Shown: one piece after another, positions 40,990-53,460 of the stretch | Position numbering within the stretch: the first letter of the stretch is position 1 | Layout: every line of letters begins with the position of its first letter | From: Macrostomum hystrix | Taxonomy: Eukaryota > Platyhelminthes > Macrostomidae | Assembly: GCA_950097015.1 (NCBI GenBank) | Contig: CATNEN010000033.1 | Span: forward strand, 4,991,001-5,055,000 | DNA length: 64,000 nt | Direction of reading: 5' to 3' | Position numbers and translations under genes: made by a program | The notes under the pieces: model-generated | What the model saw: only the letters and a program-made list of their open reading frames with translations | What the model was told of the DNA's origin: nothing | Database searches by the model: none

Positions 40990-42175
40990 GGCAAGGCAGA
41001 AAAGCAGATGTAATTTGCTTTGGAAAGCAATTTAATTAAGTGAAGACTTCCAGCTGCTATTGCCGCCTACAGTTGCGCAACACAGACCCAGTGCAAATGG
41101 GGCCTGAGCTAGCACACTGGAGTTCGAGCTAGCCCTTGGGCGCATCAACAACAGCCAAAGCATACTGTTCCAATATGGCACCGCGGGCACATTTGTCGCT
41201 TCTACCAAAGCAAACGCTTTTACCCCGCAGTGGAATTTTCAATTCAGTTTTCGTTTTCAGTTTTGCTATGCCCTGCGGGATACACAATCACCCGGAGCCA
41301 GGGCCTAGCAGCTAGTTTAGCACCTTCATTTCAATAATTGAATAGAAAATTTAATTGAAATGCAGTCTTTGTAATAAAAGTTTATTACCTTTCCTATAAT
41401 GCTAGGTGTTCTAGGGGAGTTATAAAATAACACAAAGGCGAAAATGCCTCCCCTCGTATTATCACAGCCGAGGGGTCCAGCCCCGGTCTTTGTAGCTCAG
41501 CCTGCAGGAGCCAAACACGGGGCCAATGCCACATTAATGGATGCTGCTTGCAGGGGCAAGCAAGACTATATTGCTATCTGGGTCTTTGTAATATATACAC
41601 AAGCGGAACAGACGGCAAATTGAGGTTTACTAGTAGTAATTAGGCCATAACCATGCAATAACTCACTTCCTGTTTGGTGCACTGTTTACATTAGCTATCG
41701 CTATCCTAAATTGACCAGAATTAAGTCTGCTAGCACCGACCTCCCTGCTAGCTGATCCGAATCCGAACCAAGTTTAGCAAAATTATAAGGAGATGATAAC
41801 ACGCTCAAACTGGTCTCACGCTCCGCACACGTCCGGTTTCTGGGCCCATTTAGCTAATAGTGAGCCAGCGCGGCCTGCTTCAGCGCTAAAGCAATAAAAA
41901 ATGATGCAGCCCTGCAGCTCCCGCAGACTCCTCTGTGTCATCCGGGCTATCAACTGGGTCAGCCCGCATTAGCTGATGCAGCTCGTGTGGCCAGCAAAAC
42001 CACCCATCGAAGATTTTGTTAGCCGCTGAGCCTGATAATAATTGCTTTGATTTCTTGCATTGCTGCTTCAGAACTGTCTGCCTGTCCTGTTTTAAGCCCA
42101 CCCACCACCTGCCTGACACCTCACACCAGCTGATCCTCTGCACCCCTGTCTCACCCACCTGCCCATGCTTCTCCT
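40990..42175. other. Spacer without recognised genes
   Basis: Moderately GC-rich patches near 41060-41310 and 41440-41590 stand out from the AT-rich surroundings but show no coding frame, RNA fold or repeat that I can name. Confidence 0.35.
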
Positions 42176-42177
42176 TG

Positions 42178-42545
42178 CCCCTCATCCATTCCCCTCTCTC
42201 TTCCTCTCTCTTCCTCTCTGTTCCTCTCTCTTCCTCTCTCTTCCTTTCTCCTCCTTTCTCTTCCTCTCCTCTCTCTTCCTCTCTCTTCCTCTCTGTTCCT
42301 CTCTCTTCCTCTCTCTTCTTTTCTCCTCCTTTCTCTTCCTCTCTCTTGCTTTCTCTTCCTCTCTCTTGCTTTCTCTTCCTCCCTCTTGCTTTCTCTTCCT
42401 CCCTCTTGCTTTCTCTTCCTCTCTCTTCCTTTCTCCTCCTTTCTCCCCCTTTCTCTTCCTCTCCTCTCTCTTCCTCTCTCTTCCTCTCTCTTCCTCTCTC
42501 TTCCGTCTCCTCCTTTCTCTTCCTCTCTCGTCCGTCTCCTCATTC
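42178..42545. repeat. Polypyrimidine tandem repeat
   Basis: Imperfect ctctcttcct repeats, nearly all C and T on the plus strand. Such tracts can form triplex DNA; no function is claimed. Confidence 0.9.
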
Positions 42546-42599
42546 TCATCTCTTTTTCTATCTCTATTCCTCGCCTCTCTCCGTTTCTTTCCTTTACCT

Positions 42600-43365
42600 A
42601 TATTTGAGCACTCTTGCTATTGTCGCTATTAATGTCCATAAGCTTCCGTACGTCTTCACCTGACAACTTTCGCTCCCTTCCTTCCTACAGTTTCCTCATT
42701 AAATTCCAGAGAGATATCCTGCGCACCCAGCACCCATGCTCCAGCTGAGCTTTAGTGAGGCCAAATATGAGGCCATAGTATAGGCTGCAAAATTCCAGAT
42801 TGATTTGAATCCCAGTCAGTGTTTGCCCTGTGTCAACACCAGCGCCAGGCCGCTAACACCATCCGGGAAGTGGCCATAGAGCATTTCCAATTTCCCACTG
42901 AGAGAAGGACAGCCTTGGCCTAGAAGACAGCTCGACTGTGAAGATTAGCAGTTTCCTGTCTGACTTTGTGTAGGCAAAAGTGAAGCCAGAGATTTCCTCA
43001 GTCAGAGACCGGCTTGCTTTGTAATGCTGGGGAGAAAGCTTGGTCATGCATATAGTCCTTAGAAGTATTATATACTCCTCAAATTTGAATATAAATTTGC
43101 TGTGTCAGATCCGAATGCTGCGGTCACGTCTCTCTCTTCAGCCTGATCCCGCAGTCTTTAACCCGAGCTGATAAGAGAGCCAAGCAACTGGCGAAGGAAA
43201 CTAGCAGCTCTCGGGGATGTTAGAAAACGCGGAACGTCACGCGCCGCGACCCAAGGGGCCGGAGCTGCCTGCTTCAGAAAATTTATTGGGTAGCGGGACT
43301 GCTTTTTAATTAACAAGGACCGACCAGGTCACCTGTTCTGCAGATCTGCTGGGTTTCATTTAAGA
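42600..43365. other. Spacer without recognised genes
   Basis: No convincing gene. A minus-strand open frame at 42853-43047 has no recognisable domain. Confidence 0.35.
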
Positions 43366-43366
43366 C

Positions 43367-43680
43367 AGTTTAGGATCTGTGAAGTCTAGGATCTGTGAAG
43401 TCTAGGATCTGTGAAGTCTAGGATCTGTGAAGTCTAGGATCTGTGAAGTCTAGGATCTGTGAAGTCTAGGATCTGTGAAGTCTAGGATCTGTGAAGTCTA
43501 GGATCTGTGAAGTCTAGGATCTGTGAAGTCTAGGATCTGTGAAGTCTAGGATCTGTGAAGTCTAGGATCTGTGAAGTCTAGGATCTGTGAAGTCTAGGAT
43601 CTGTGAAGTCTAGGATCTGTGAAGTCTAGGATCTGTGAAGTCTAGGATCTGTGAGGTCTAGGATCTGTGAAGTCTAGGAT
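43367..43680. repeat. 16-bp minisatellite
   Basis: The unit tctaggatctgtgaag repeats about 19 times almost without change, implying recent expansion. Confidence 0.95.
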
Positions 43681-43936
43681 TTTTCCAATGGAGTTTTCCT
43701 GTGCTTCAGTGTGTGATTATGGGCATTAAACTCTCGTGTTTCTGTTAATAAAAATTAATTTGTTATTCTGTTCGCTGAATAATCAATCGGGATTCACCGT
43801 TTGCGCTTGCGCCGATGGAACTTATCGAAGCATTGTGGCGGGGCAGCGCTGAGCCTCGGCGCCAACTGCACGGCTGAAATCCCCGCGCCTGTTGTCCCAG
43901 TCCCAGCTGCTGTCAAGACTGACCCACAGCATACAG

Positions 43937-44274
43937 GCTGGCGAAGCAGACTGAATTGGGCAAAATTGTTGAATCCATTTTACCAGAAGGGGGGGATAAT
44001 TATCCCCACCGCCTGGGAAAGGCTCCGCTTTCTAACCAAAGATCCGCACAGCTGCCAGCTGTTTCTTTAAGTGAGCGAGTGTGTCTGTTTCATAGTTTGG
44101 TCTGCGCTACAGTCTCTGGTGTGTTTTTCTTTAGCACATGCGCCGCCAGAGCCGCTGAGCGATGACGAGAGCCAGTCGGCCAGTCAGCTGCAGCTGCCGC
44201 GGCAGTTCAGCCTCCGATGGTGTGGACCCGTGGAGATCAAAGGCGACCATACGGGCAGCTCATTAGCGGACTGA
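43937..44274 (+). CDS. Possible two-exon 3' part of an unidentified gene
   Basis: Candidate exons 43937-44070 and 44135-44274. The intron has a donor taagtgagc and a strong acceptor gtgtttttctttag, and phases match. The joined frame contains LGKIVESILPEGGDNYPHRL, then PPEPLSDDESQSASQLQLP and FSLRWCGPVEIKGDHTG before a stop. I do not recognise the family. The 5' part is not found: GC-rich sequence at 43800-43936 is open in a different frame, so the model is incomplete and may be wrong. Confidence rests only on the splice signals and the non-repetitive, gene-like composition. Confidence 0.3.
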
Positions 44275-44519
44275 ATGAAGAATGCCGTCTGCGCAACCTC
44301 TGTCAGATGGGGACGATTCAGCCCCAATTTTAGCATAGCCATTGGAGACAACTCGGGCGACAGACTGCGAGATTTGAGAGGCCACGCATGACCTCAGAAC
44401 CTGCACTGTATATACTTGAATGGCCTATGTTGATCTCAATCTTTAACACGAAGCCAGACGCGATTTTCATAATATTGTCCTCGATTTACATCAATTTTAC
44501 GAATCTTGTTTTTGACTAA

Positions 44520-45700
44520 AAGAATCTCACCCTAGGATAGATAATCTTACCCTAGGATAAATAATCTCACCCTAGGATAGATAATCTGACCCTAGGATAG
44601 ATAAACTCAACCTAGGATAGAATAGAATAGGATAGAATCTCATTCTAGGCAAAAAGAATCTCATACTAGACTAGAAGAATCTCATACTAGACTAGAAGAA
44701 TCTCATACTAGACTAGAAGAATCTCATACTAGACTAGAAGAATCTCATTCTAGACTAGAAGAATCTCATACTAGACTAGAAGAATCTCATACTAGACTAG
44801 AAGAATCTCATACTAGACTAGAAGAATCTCATACTAGACTAGAAGAATCTCATACTAGACTAGAAGAATCTCATTCTAGACTAGAAGAATCTCATACTAG
44901 ACTAGAAGAATCTCATACTAGACTAGAAGAATCTCATACTAGACTAGAAGAATCTCATACTAGACTAGAAGAATCTCATACTAGACTAGAAGAATCTCAT
45001 ACTAGACTAGAAGAATCTCATACTAGACTAGAAGAATCTCATACTAGACTAGAAGAATCTCATACTAGACTAGAAGAATCTCATTCTAGACTAGAAGAAT
45101 CTCATACTAGACTAGAAGAATCTCATACTAGACTAGAAGAATCTCATACTAGACTAGAAGAATCTCATACTAGACTAGAAGAATCTCATACTAGACTAGA
45201 AGAATCTCATACTAGACTAGAAGAATCTCATACTAGACTAGAAGAATCTCATTCTAGACTAGAAGAATCTCATACTAGACTAGAAGAATCTCATACTAGA
45301 CTAGAAGAATCTCATACTAGACTAGAAGAATCTCATACTAGACTAGAAGAATCTCATTCTAGACTAGAAGAATCTCATACTAGACTAGAAGAATCTCATT
45401 CTAGACTAGAAGAATCTCATACTAGACTAGAAGAATCTCATACTAGACTAGAAGAATCTCATTCTAGACTAGAAGAATCTCATACTAGACTAGAAGAATC
45501 TCATACTAGACTAGAAGAATCTCATACTAGACTAGAAGAATCTCATACTAGACTAGAAGAATCTCATTCTAGACTAGAAGAATCTCATACTAGACTAGAA
45601 GAATCTCATTCTAGACTAGAAGAATCTCATACTAGACTAGAAGAATCTCATTCTAGACTAGAAGAATCTCATACTAGACTAGAAGAATCTCATTCTAGAC
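44520..45700. repeat. 21-bp minisatellite, about 50 copies
   Basis: From 44655 a 21-bp unit containing gaatctcatactagactaga repeats with only one common variant (catact/cattct). The left edge (44520-44650) is a related but different repeat built on caccctaggatagataat. Confidence 0.95.
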
Positions 45701-45709
45701 ACCAGGACA

Positions 45710-46204
45710 CGTGAAAAGCCGCCTAATGTCAGAAACTGGGTCAGGGCAGCTGTACACAGATTCCAGTCTGATAAACTCTCATATGCAGTCCAGACAATGA
45801 AGTAACTTTATAGTTAAGTTGCTGTATCATTTTTCAGCCACAAATTCACCAACTTGGAGGGGCCTGATTAAATCAAGCAGACTTCGTGGGACGTGGAGAG
45901 TTTGAATAGGAGAGTATAAAACTTTGTTTCGCATACAATCAATTCAGATTCCTACAGGTGTTAGTACAATATGTATATATTTAGAAAAAGTATGCAGCAA
46001 CCCAGACATAGACTGCATGCGGGGCTTCCTTCCTGCGCAAGCATCTCGCTACATTTCCTCATGCTTGAAGCATTGTCGGATCGAATTGCTCTGCGTTGCA
46101 TTGCTTTCTATAAACAAATTGTTAATTAATCAATATAGTAGACTCAACAGACACCATTTTACTCACGACTTCGGTTCTTTGTGTTGCTTTTGTGTTATTT
46201 TGTG
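45710..46204. other. Short spacer between two arrays
   Basis: No gene recognised; an open frame at 45924-46211 has no recognisable domain. Confidence 0.35.
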
Positions 46205-47530
46205 GACCTAAAAGAATGGTCATTTTGGGATTGTTTAGGAACCTTAAAGAATAGTCATTTTGGGATTGTTTAGGAACCTTAAAGAATGGTCATTTTGGGA
46301 TTGTTTAGGAACCTTAAAGAATGGTCATTTTGGGATTGTTTAGGAACCTAAAAGAATGGTCATTTTGGGATTGTTTAGGAACCTTAAAGAATGGTCATTT
46401 TTGGATTGTTTAGGAACCTAAAAGAATGGTCATTTTTGGATTGTTTAGGAACCTAAAAGAATGGTCATTTTTGGATTGTTTAGGAACCTAAAAGAATGGT
46501 CATTTTGGGATTGTTTAGGAACCTAAAAGAATGGTCATTTTTGGATTGTTTAGGAACCTAAAAGAATGGTCATTTTTGGATTGTTTAGGAACCTTAAAGA
46601 ATGGTCATTTTGGGATTGTTTAGGAACCTAAAAGAATGGTCATTTTTGGATTGTTTAGGAACCTTAAAGAATGGTCATTTTGGGATTGTTTAGGAACCTA
46701 AAAGAATGGTCATTTTTGGATTGTTTAGGAACCTAAAAGAATGGTCATTTTGGGATTGTTTAGGAACCTAAAAGAATGGTCATTTTTGGATTGTTTAGGA
46801 ACCTAAAAGAATGGTCATTTTTGGATTGTTTAGGAACCTTAAAGAATGGTCATTTTGGGATTGTTTAGGAACCTAAAAGAATGGTCATTTTTGGATTGTT
46901 TAGGAACCTTAAAGAATGGTCATTTTGGGATTGTTTAGGAACCTAAAAGAATGGTCATTTTTGGATTGTTTAGGAACCTAAAAGAATGGTCATTTTTGGA
47001 TTGTTTAGGAACCTTAAAGAATGGTCATTTTGGGATTGTTTAGGAACCTAAAAGAATGGTCATTTTTGGATTGTTTAGGAACCTTAAAGAATGGTCATTT
47101 TGGGATTGTTTAGGAACCTAAAAGAATGGTCATTTTGGGATTGTTTAGGAACCTTAAAGAATGGTCATTTTGGGATTGTTTAGGAACCTAAAAGAATGGT
47201 CATTTTTGGATTGTTTAGGAACCTTAAAGAATGGTCATTTTGGGATTGTTTAGGAACCTAAAAGAATGGTCATTTTTGGATTGTTTAGGAACCTTAAAGA
47301 ATGGTCATTTTGGGATTGTTTAGGAACCTAAAAGAATGGTCATTTTTGGATTGTTTAGGAACCTTAAAGAATGGTCATTTTGGGATTGTTTAGGAACCTA
47401 AAAGAATGGTCATTTTGGGATTGTTTAGGAACCTTAAAGAATGGTCATTTTGGGATTGTTTAGGAACCTAAACGAATGTTCATTTTGGGATTGTTTAGGA
47501 ACCTCAAAGAATAGTCATTTTGGGATTATA
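46205..47530. repeat. 35-bp satellite, about 37 copies
   Basis: A 35-bp unit containing ggaacctaaaagaatggtca, in two main forms: aaccttaaag with tgggat, and aacctaaaag with ttggat. The two forms alternate in places, giving a higher-order period of 70 or 105 bp. Confidence 0.94.
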
Positions 47531-48104
47531 GTTTTGTTATAGTTGAGGAACTCAGTTTCGGTGTAATGGCAGTAAATTTGGGTTACATTTTCTATAGAAG
47601 TAACAAAATCAAATATGCAAGAGCGCTGGCCGAGTTTGCCAGTGTGGGGTCTCATCTATTTGACTGCCACGCAGCGGTGTCCCCGGTGTGCGGTCTTTTG
47701 AATGCTGAATTCGCAGGCCAGGTGTGCCGTCAGCTGCAGCTGAGCGGCACCAGTCACACTCCGCACCTGGCTGTTCCCGCCTCGCTGCTGCATAATACAT
47801 GCAGTGCACTGAGCAGTGATGAGGACCTGCAAGGCAGGTGGGGATGCGGAGTGACTGCGGGGCAGCAGGTGCAGCTTGGGGTGGATGGGATGCGATAGAT
47901 TCCAAAATCCCCCTCGCTTAACTGCCAGCGTCCCTTGTTCCAATCATCGGCCTCATCATGCTTATGCTAAACTTTCTCCCTAAAGCTGCAGGGCTGGCTG
48001 GAGTGCCAGGTGCTGCCAGCCTCACGCGTCTCCCCTTCCCTCCCTCTCCTTTACTTCCCTTCCGCCCTAAAATGGGGTGCGCAGCTGTGACCGCACTGCC
48101 AGCC

Positions 48105-48240
48105 AGATGCGCTCTCATTGGCTGTCAGACCCCAGGGCCTGTTCGTTCGGCGCAACCCCGCGCATCCTCTCGCGCCCTCCCCAACCAGATCCGTCCCTAG
48201 GATAAAACGAGGCGTGCACAAGTTTGGCCTTGACTGCGAT
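48105..48240 (+). promoter_or_regulatory. Possible promoter of the HLH gene
   Basis: A CCAAT-type motif (cattggctg, 48117-48125) lies about 75 bases before ggataaaacg near 48200, which could act as a weak TATA element. The distance to the ATG at 48323 would leave a short 5' UTR. This is read from motif spacing only. Confidence 0.3.
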
Positions 48241-48322
48241 TTCCCCGACCTTTCTCCACAAGCCCCAGGCCTACTCAAACCTTCTCTTTCCATCTCGCAT
48301 AGCAACTCTCAGTCAACTCAGA

Positions 48323-49013
48323 ATGGAGACCCAGACCAAAGTCAAGGACCAGGCGGCGGCGGCACCGGCACCGTCGGCTTGCTACTCCGAGAATTTCAAC
48401 CGGGCCGACTTCGCCAACGAGGAGGAGATGTGTGACGTGGTCGAGAGCTTCGAGCAGCTGCACCGCTCGATTCCCTGGCTGGCCAAGGCCGGCGTCAGCT
48501 CCGAGTGCCACCGCGGCCAGCTGCAGATCCTGCAGGCCGCCATCGATTACATCATCGATCTGGAGGAGCAGCTCACCGACCAGCTCACCGGCGACTTCTA
48601 CCGGGCGGCTGCGCTGGCCGCGGCCTCCGCCGCAGTCAGGAGGCCGTTTGCCGACGTCAACTGTGCGGCAGCTTCCTGCCCTGAGCCCATCAGGCAGGCC
48701 TCGCCTTTGTTGTCCTCGTCGATTCTGCCGGCGCAGACCCAGACGCTGAGTGTGAGTGCTGGGATTTGCCTGCCTTCTCTGTTGCCATGGCTGTTGCCAT
48801 GGAGATTGGGACTAAGAAGGCCGAATTCTATGGGACATTGTCGGTGAATAATGAAAGATGAAATACGCCAAATAAGAAACTAGGTGTTGGGATTTGAATC
48901 TACAAAATCACCGGATAATCCTCGATTCTCAACTCTAAACAATGTCCCACCTGCAGGCCCAGATTTCGCTGAGCGAAGGATTATCTGAGGATTACAGTCG
49001 AAAGTCGCATTGA
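48323..49013 (+). CDS. ID/Emc-like helix-loop-helix protein without a basic region
   Basis: Exons 48323-48751 and 48957-49013 give 161 residues (donor gagtgtgagt, acceptor cctgcag, phase 0). Residues about 40-85 form a helix-loop-helix: VVESFEQLHRSIPWL, a loop, then GQLQILQAAIDYIIDLEEQL. The stretch before helix 1 (SENFNRADFANEEEMCDV) is acidic, so there is no DNA-binding basic region. That is the layout of ID and extramacrochaetae proteins, nuclear or cytoplasmic inhibitors that pair with bHLH factors and stop them binding DNA. The loop is longer than in vertebrate ID. The Ala-rich C-terminus is not recognisable. A further GT-AG intron (49042-49141) seems to lie in the 3' UTR. An ordinary bHLH with a degenerate basic region is the main alternative. 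Confidence 0.75.
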
Positions 49014-49343
49014 CCGGCACTACTAAGCAGTGCTATCACCGGTGAGTAATTTGGGAGTCTATCAACCTTCTAGAATTTCATATTTCCTCTGTTCTAGTTG
49101 AGTCCCTAAAATGATTTCGATGTGGCTGATTTGTGTTTCAGTTATCGGCCACTTTGATTGCGGGCCGCACCTGAAGAACTCTGCTGCTATCGCCGTGTCT
49201 ATCAGCTGCCCATAGCAACCGTTTAGCTATATCCGCAGATTGCCCTAATAGAATTCAACTGTCACAGCTGCACTGCCCACTGCTGTCTCAGTTTGGCACG
49301 CATTCTTCCTGTTAAGAAGTCACAGCTGTTGATTTTTCTTCCC

Positions 49344-49349
49344 AATAAA
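49344..49349 (+). terminator. Candidate poly(A) signal of the HLH gene
   Basis: AATAAA about 330 bases past the stop codon, beyond the apparent 3' UTR intron. Confidence 0.5.
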
Positions 49350-49784
49350 AACTATTTAATGTCTCAAGCCTGCTATATATATATTTGATATGCCTACTGT
49401 CACTCACTGTAAATACAAAACTTTGCCATCGAGTTGTCACAGCACAGAAATATACACTCGCTGATTTAAAGGTACTTAAGCATTTAATTTAGTGATGAAG
49501 AAGAAAATTTAATTGCTTTCGATACGAGCGTCTCCACAAAGGGAGGTGCAAACATAAATACAGAAGTATGTAGAATTCGATAAATGGCAAGAAAGTTTGT
49601 TGAATTAGCATAATTGATTGACAGCTGCAAACAACGACACCCTTGCACCCGGATCGGACTGCACATAGGCTAGAGTCAGGTGCAACTTGCCAATTTAATG
49701 GATAGATACCCAGGCTGGAAATAGGCAACATGAAGTAAGAGGTGAATCTGTGAGAGTTAAAAAGTGGAGCTGTGAGAGATAAAG

Positions 49785-50412
49785 CTGTGAGAGTAAGGGG
49801 GTACAGCTGTGAGAGTAGGAGGTGCAGCTGTGAGAGCAGGAGGTACAGCTTTGAGAGTAGGAGGTGCAGCTGTGAGAGCAGGAGGTACAGCTTTGAGAGT
49901 AGGAGGTGCAGCTGTGAGAGCAGGAGGTACAGCTTTGAGAGTAGGAGGTGCAGCTGTGAGAGCAGGAGGTACAGCTTTGAGAGTAGGAGGTGCAGCTGTG
50001 AGAGCAGGAGGTACAGCTGTGAGAGTAGGAGGCGCAGCTGTGAGAGCAGGAGGTACAGCTTTGAGAGTAGGAGGTGCAGCTGTGAGAGCAGGAGGTACAG
50101 CTTTGAGAGTAGGAGGTGCAGCTGTGAGAGCAGGAGGTACAGCTTTGAGAGTAGGAGGTGCAGCTGTGAGAGCAGGAGGTACAGCTTTGAGAGTAGGAGG
50201 TGCAGCTGTGAGAGCAGGAGGTACAGCTGTGAGAGTAGGAGGTGCAGCTGTGAGAGCAGGAGGTACAGCTTTGAGAGTAGGAGGTGCAGCTGTGAGAGCA
50301 GGAGGTACAGCTGTGAGAGCAGGAGGTACAGCTTTGAGAGTAGGAGGTGCAGCTGTGAGAGCAGGAGGTACAGCTTTGAGAGTAGGAGGTGCAGCTGTGA
50401 GAGCAGGAGGTA
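49785..50412. repeat. 42-bp higher-order minisatellite (two 21-bp halves)
   Basis: Units containing gtgagagcaggaggtacagc and ttgagagtaggaggtgcagc alternate. About 15 pairs are present, with a few places where the alternation slips. Open frames on both strands come from the unit length. Confidence 0.95.
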
Positions 50413-50419
50413 GATCAAT

Positions 50420-51510
50420 TGGAAGCTTGTGAATGAGTGGCAAGCTGTCAGGTGTATGGACTCTAAGCTCACAGAAGAAACAAACAAAAAGACACGCGCA
50501 GACCCAGGAGTAGACAGTCAGGCAGGTGTGAGTGAGGTTGCTGAGCAGATAAACTTGCTTATCGCACAGACACGCCAAGCGGAGTAAATTGCTAGCAACA
50601 TGAGTCAGTCACCGCCAGTGGAATTTCCTGTTTCCAGGGGGTTGCTGGGCCCCAAGGCAGCATGGGAACACGAGGCTTCATCTGGTTTGCAAAGGCAGTT
50701 TTAACTCGATAAGCAGGGTGGAAGGCGGCAGGTGGACTTGGTAAATTCGCATCGCAACTGGACTAAGCGATGAAATTTTCCCATGGGTGCCAACAACGCG
50801 GGTCCCACGGCAACAACGCGAACCCAGCTGAGCGGAGTGGGAACCGCGGAGGTGGCTGGCCTACGCGACCCCCCTCTGAGCAGGCCGTGTGAGAACCTTC
50901 CTCTCCGCTCAGTTTTACTGCCTCTAACATGGAGCCCCCACTTTTTGTTAAGCTGACAGACGGTGCACAATGTGCTGCCTGCTGATAGCCTCCCATCAGC
51001 TGGCCCATCTATCCGCTGCTGCTGTTGCTGTTGCTGCCGCCTTTTGTGCTAGAAGGCTGCGTACAAAGCATTCATCCAAGCCTCACACCTGTTCTCGGCT
51101 GTCTTGGCTGATGCTATTCATTTCCTAAAGCTAATGAAGGGGCTGAACTGGAAGTTATTCTAGAGCCGTCTCGGCAGTGACTCAGCAGTTCAAAAAGATT
51201 TGTCATTCTGAATTGGCGCACTCAGGCAGTCATGTAAGCGGAACAGGAAATCGGCTTATTTATTTGTGTCCAAACCTCATTGGCCCCCAATGATATAAAC
51301 TGGCTGCCACTTATCTGTAGCGCAAGAAGACAAGCTGAAGCAGAATTTCTGGTTGCCAGGTTGTCAAGGGCCGGCTGATAACAAAGACACTGACGGGACA
51401 AAGACTGGCGCGCTCGCAGTGCAAAATGCAGGTGGCCTGCTGGAGTCTGCTTGTCAAGCGCGAACGAGATTCTCGGGAAATTTTTGAACAGTGAATGATT
51501 CATGGAATTC
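50420..51510. other. Spacer without recognised genes
   Basis: Mixed composition. I see no coding frame with homology or splice support. Confidence 0.35.
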
Positions 51511-51516
51511 ATGGAT

Positions 51517-51524
51517 CTATCTAC

Positions 51525-51563
<39 letters not shown>

Positions 51564-51564
51564 C

Positions 51565-51595
<31 letters not shown>

Positions 51596-51596
51596 C

Positions 51597-51683
<87 letters not shown>
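51517..51683. repeat. (CTAT)n microsatellite
   Basis: About 40 units of ctat with occasional ctac variants. Confidence 0.97.
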
Positions 51684-51689
51684 GCTGAA

Positions 51690-53080
51690 GCGGCAGCTGA
51701 TGCTCCAGTGTTATTGTTTGGCCCAGGTTGGGTTGTCTGTCGCAGCTGTTGTTCTGTTTGCTGTTTGCCGCATACCTGTGACTGGGACATGCACGGACAG
51801 GGATCCATAATTGCACAACACACAGACAGCTCAGCGCCTGTCCTTAAGTCCATGAAGAATTCAAGGCGTCTGTCTTGTGAAATTTATAAAGAGCATTTGG
51901 TAGGAAATGCTTGCCGAACAGAAATCACAAACGGATTTCAAGCCCTGAGACGGACGGATCAAATAATGAATTGTGAAATAAATAAAATACGAGAACAGTA
52001 GAAAGCAAAATTAAAAGAGATTATAGCGGGGAAGAAATGGTGGATAGAGATAGGGAAATATATAGGATAGAAGGAGGCTGGAAGGGAGAGTGAGAAGATA
52101 TATTGCAGAGCGAGATAAAAGGGCCTCATGGTGGCAGAGATGGGAGAAGGGGAGTGTGGCTGATGGTGCTGGGAAGAACTGGTGACCGAAGACTAAAGCT
52201 TGGTATAGTAAAGATGATTGACGCAATCTTGCAGTCTCAGTCTATAGCAACTTGATTGCCTTTGATCCATCGCTTTAGGGCACAGCCGCATGCTGTTGAT
52301 ATTGCGAGCTGTGTGATATTGCGTGTTACGTCATTATTGCTGTTCTAAAAGCCCTTCTAAAAGCAATGAGCTCTGCTTGTTAGTCGGGGGAGGGTTTCTA
52401 TGGAGTCACACGGAGGGTGGGTGAGAAAGTTGGGTTCCTGCAAGCATTTTTTGGGATGGCCGGTGCTAGCATTATTAAATCCGCGACGGATTAACGAGAG
52501 TCGCAAAGCTGATCAGCTCAACAGAGTGAGTCATTCGACAATGTCCCAGAGTCTGTGCGCTTGATCGTGGGGCAAGATTTAGTTAGAGATTAATTGGCGA
52601 GTTACAGCCCGCACAAAATAGTCAGGCGCAGCGATGTAGGGACGAAGCAGTGCAGAGGCGTTGCCACGAACGAATATCGATCCCAGGCTGGTCGAAGTGT
52701 TCTGTAGGCCGCTTTGCTCAGCCCACTGGCCAAAAGTCAATAGGGATTCCCGTAGCTGCAGCTAGAGATAAACTTTACTGACTCCTCCTCCAGCGCTGTA
52801 GGAAGAATCTCCCCTAAGGGAATCAGCCAAATCCCATCCCGGATCCCGGAGCATGCAGCCCTCCCAGCATCCGCAGCGCACTTCCTGGAATGGCAGGCAG
52901 TAAAATCGATTGCTCAAGTCTTGTGAGCACGATCTTTTCTTCAGTATTTCGACTTTCTGCTAGTATTTTTTACTCCAAAAGAAATTTCTATTAATCCAAT
53001 ATTTTGCCTTCCGATGAGTAGCAAGTAATCACTTTGCAGTTACTGAACAGAAAAATGCTCATAGTGAAAGTCTTAGGAAT
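51690..53080. other. Spacer without recognised genes
   Basis: Nothing identifiable; no open frame with family resemblance. Confidence 0.35.
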
Positions 53081-53084
53081 GATT

Positions 53085-53460
53085 TTACCGGGAAAGTGTA
53101 CAGGAGGATTTCACCGGGAAAGTGTACAGAAGCATTTCATCGGGAAAGTGTACAGAAGCATTTCACCGGGAAAGTGTACTGAAGCATTTCACCGGGAAAG
53201 TGTGCTGAAGCATTTCACCGGGAAAGTGTACTGAAGCATTTCATCGGGAAAGTGTACTGAAGCATTTCACCGGGAAAGTGTACTGAAGCATTTCACCGGG
53301 AAAGTGTACTGAAGCATTTCATCGGGAAAGTGTACAGAAGCATTTCACCGGGAAATTTTATAGAATGATTTCACCGGGAAAGTGTACTGAAGCATTTCAC
53401 CGGGAAAGTGTACGAGTACTGAAGCATTTCACCGGGAAAGTGAACAGAAGCATTTCACCT
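53085..53460. repeat. 26-bp minisatellite upstream of the secreted repeat-protein gene
   Basis: About 14 copies of a 26-bp unit containing catttcaccgggaaagtgta. It ends about 310 bases before the TATA-like element of the next gene. Confidence 0.92.

Noticed and set aside
42016-42663. 215-codon Ser/Leu/Phe-rich frame that looks membrane-like
   Set aside because: Low-complexity polypyrimidine tract, not a transmembrane protein.
47566-47898. 110-codon frame next to the 35-bp satellite
   Set aside because: No family resemblance, no splice or promoter support; the opposite strand is equally open.
49489-50578. Frames of 207-332 codons on both strands
   Set aside because: Product of the 42-bp array.
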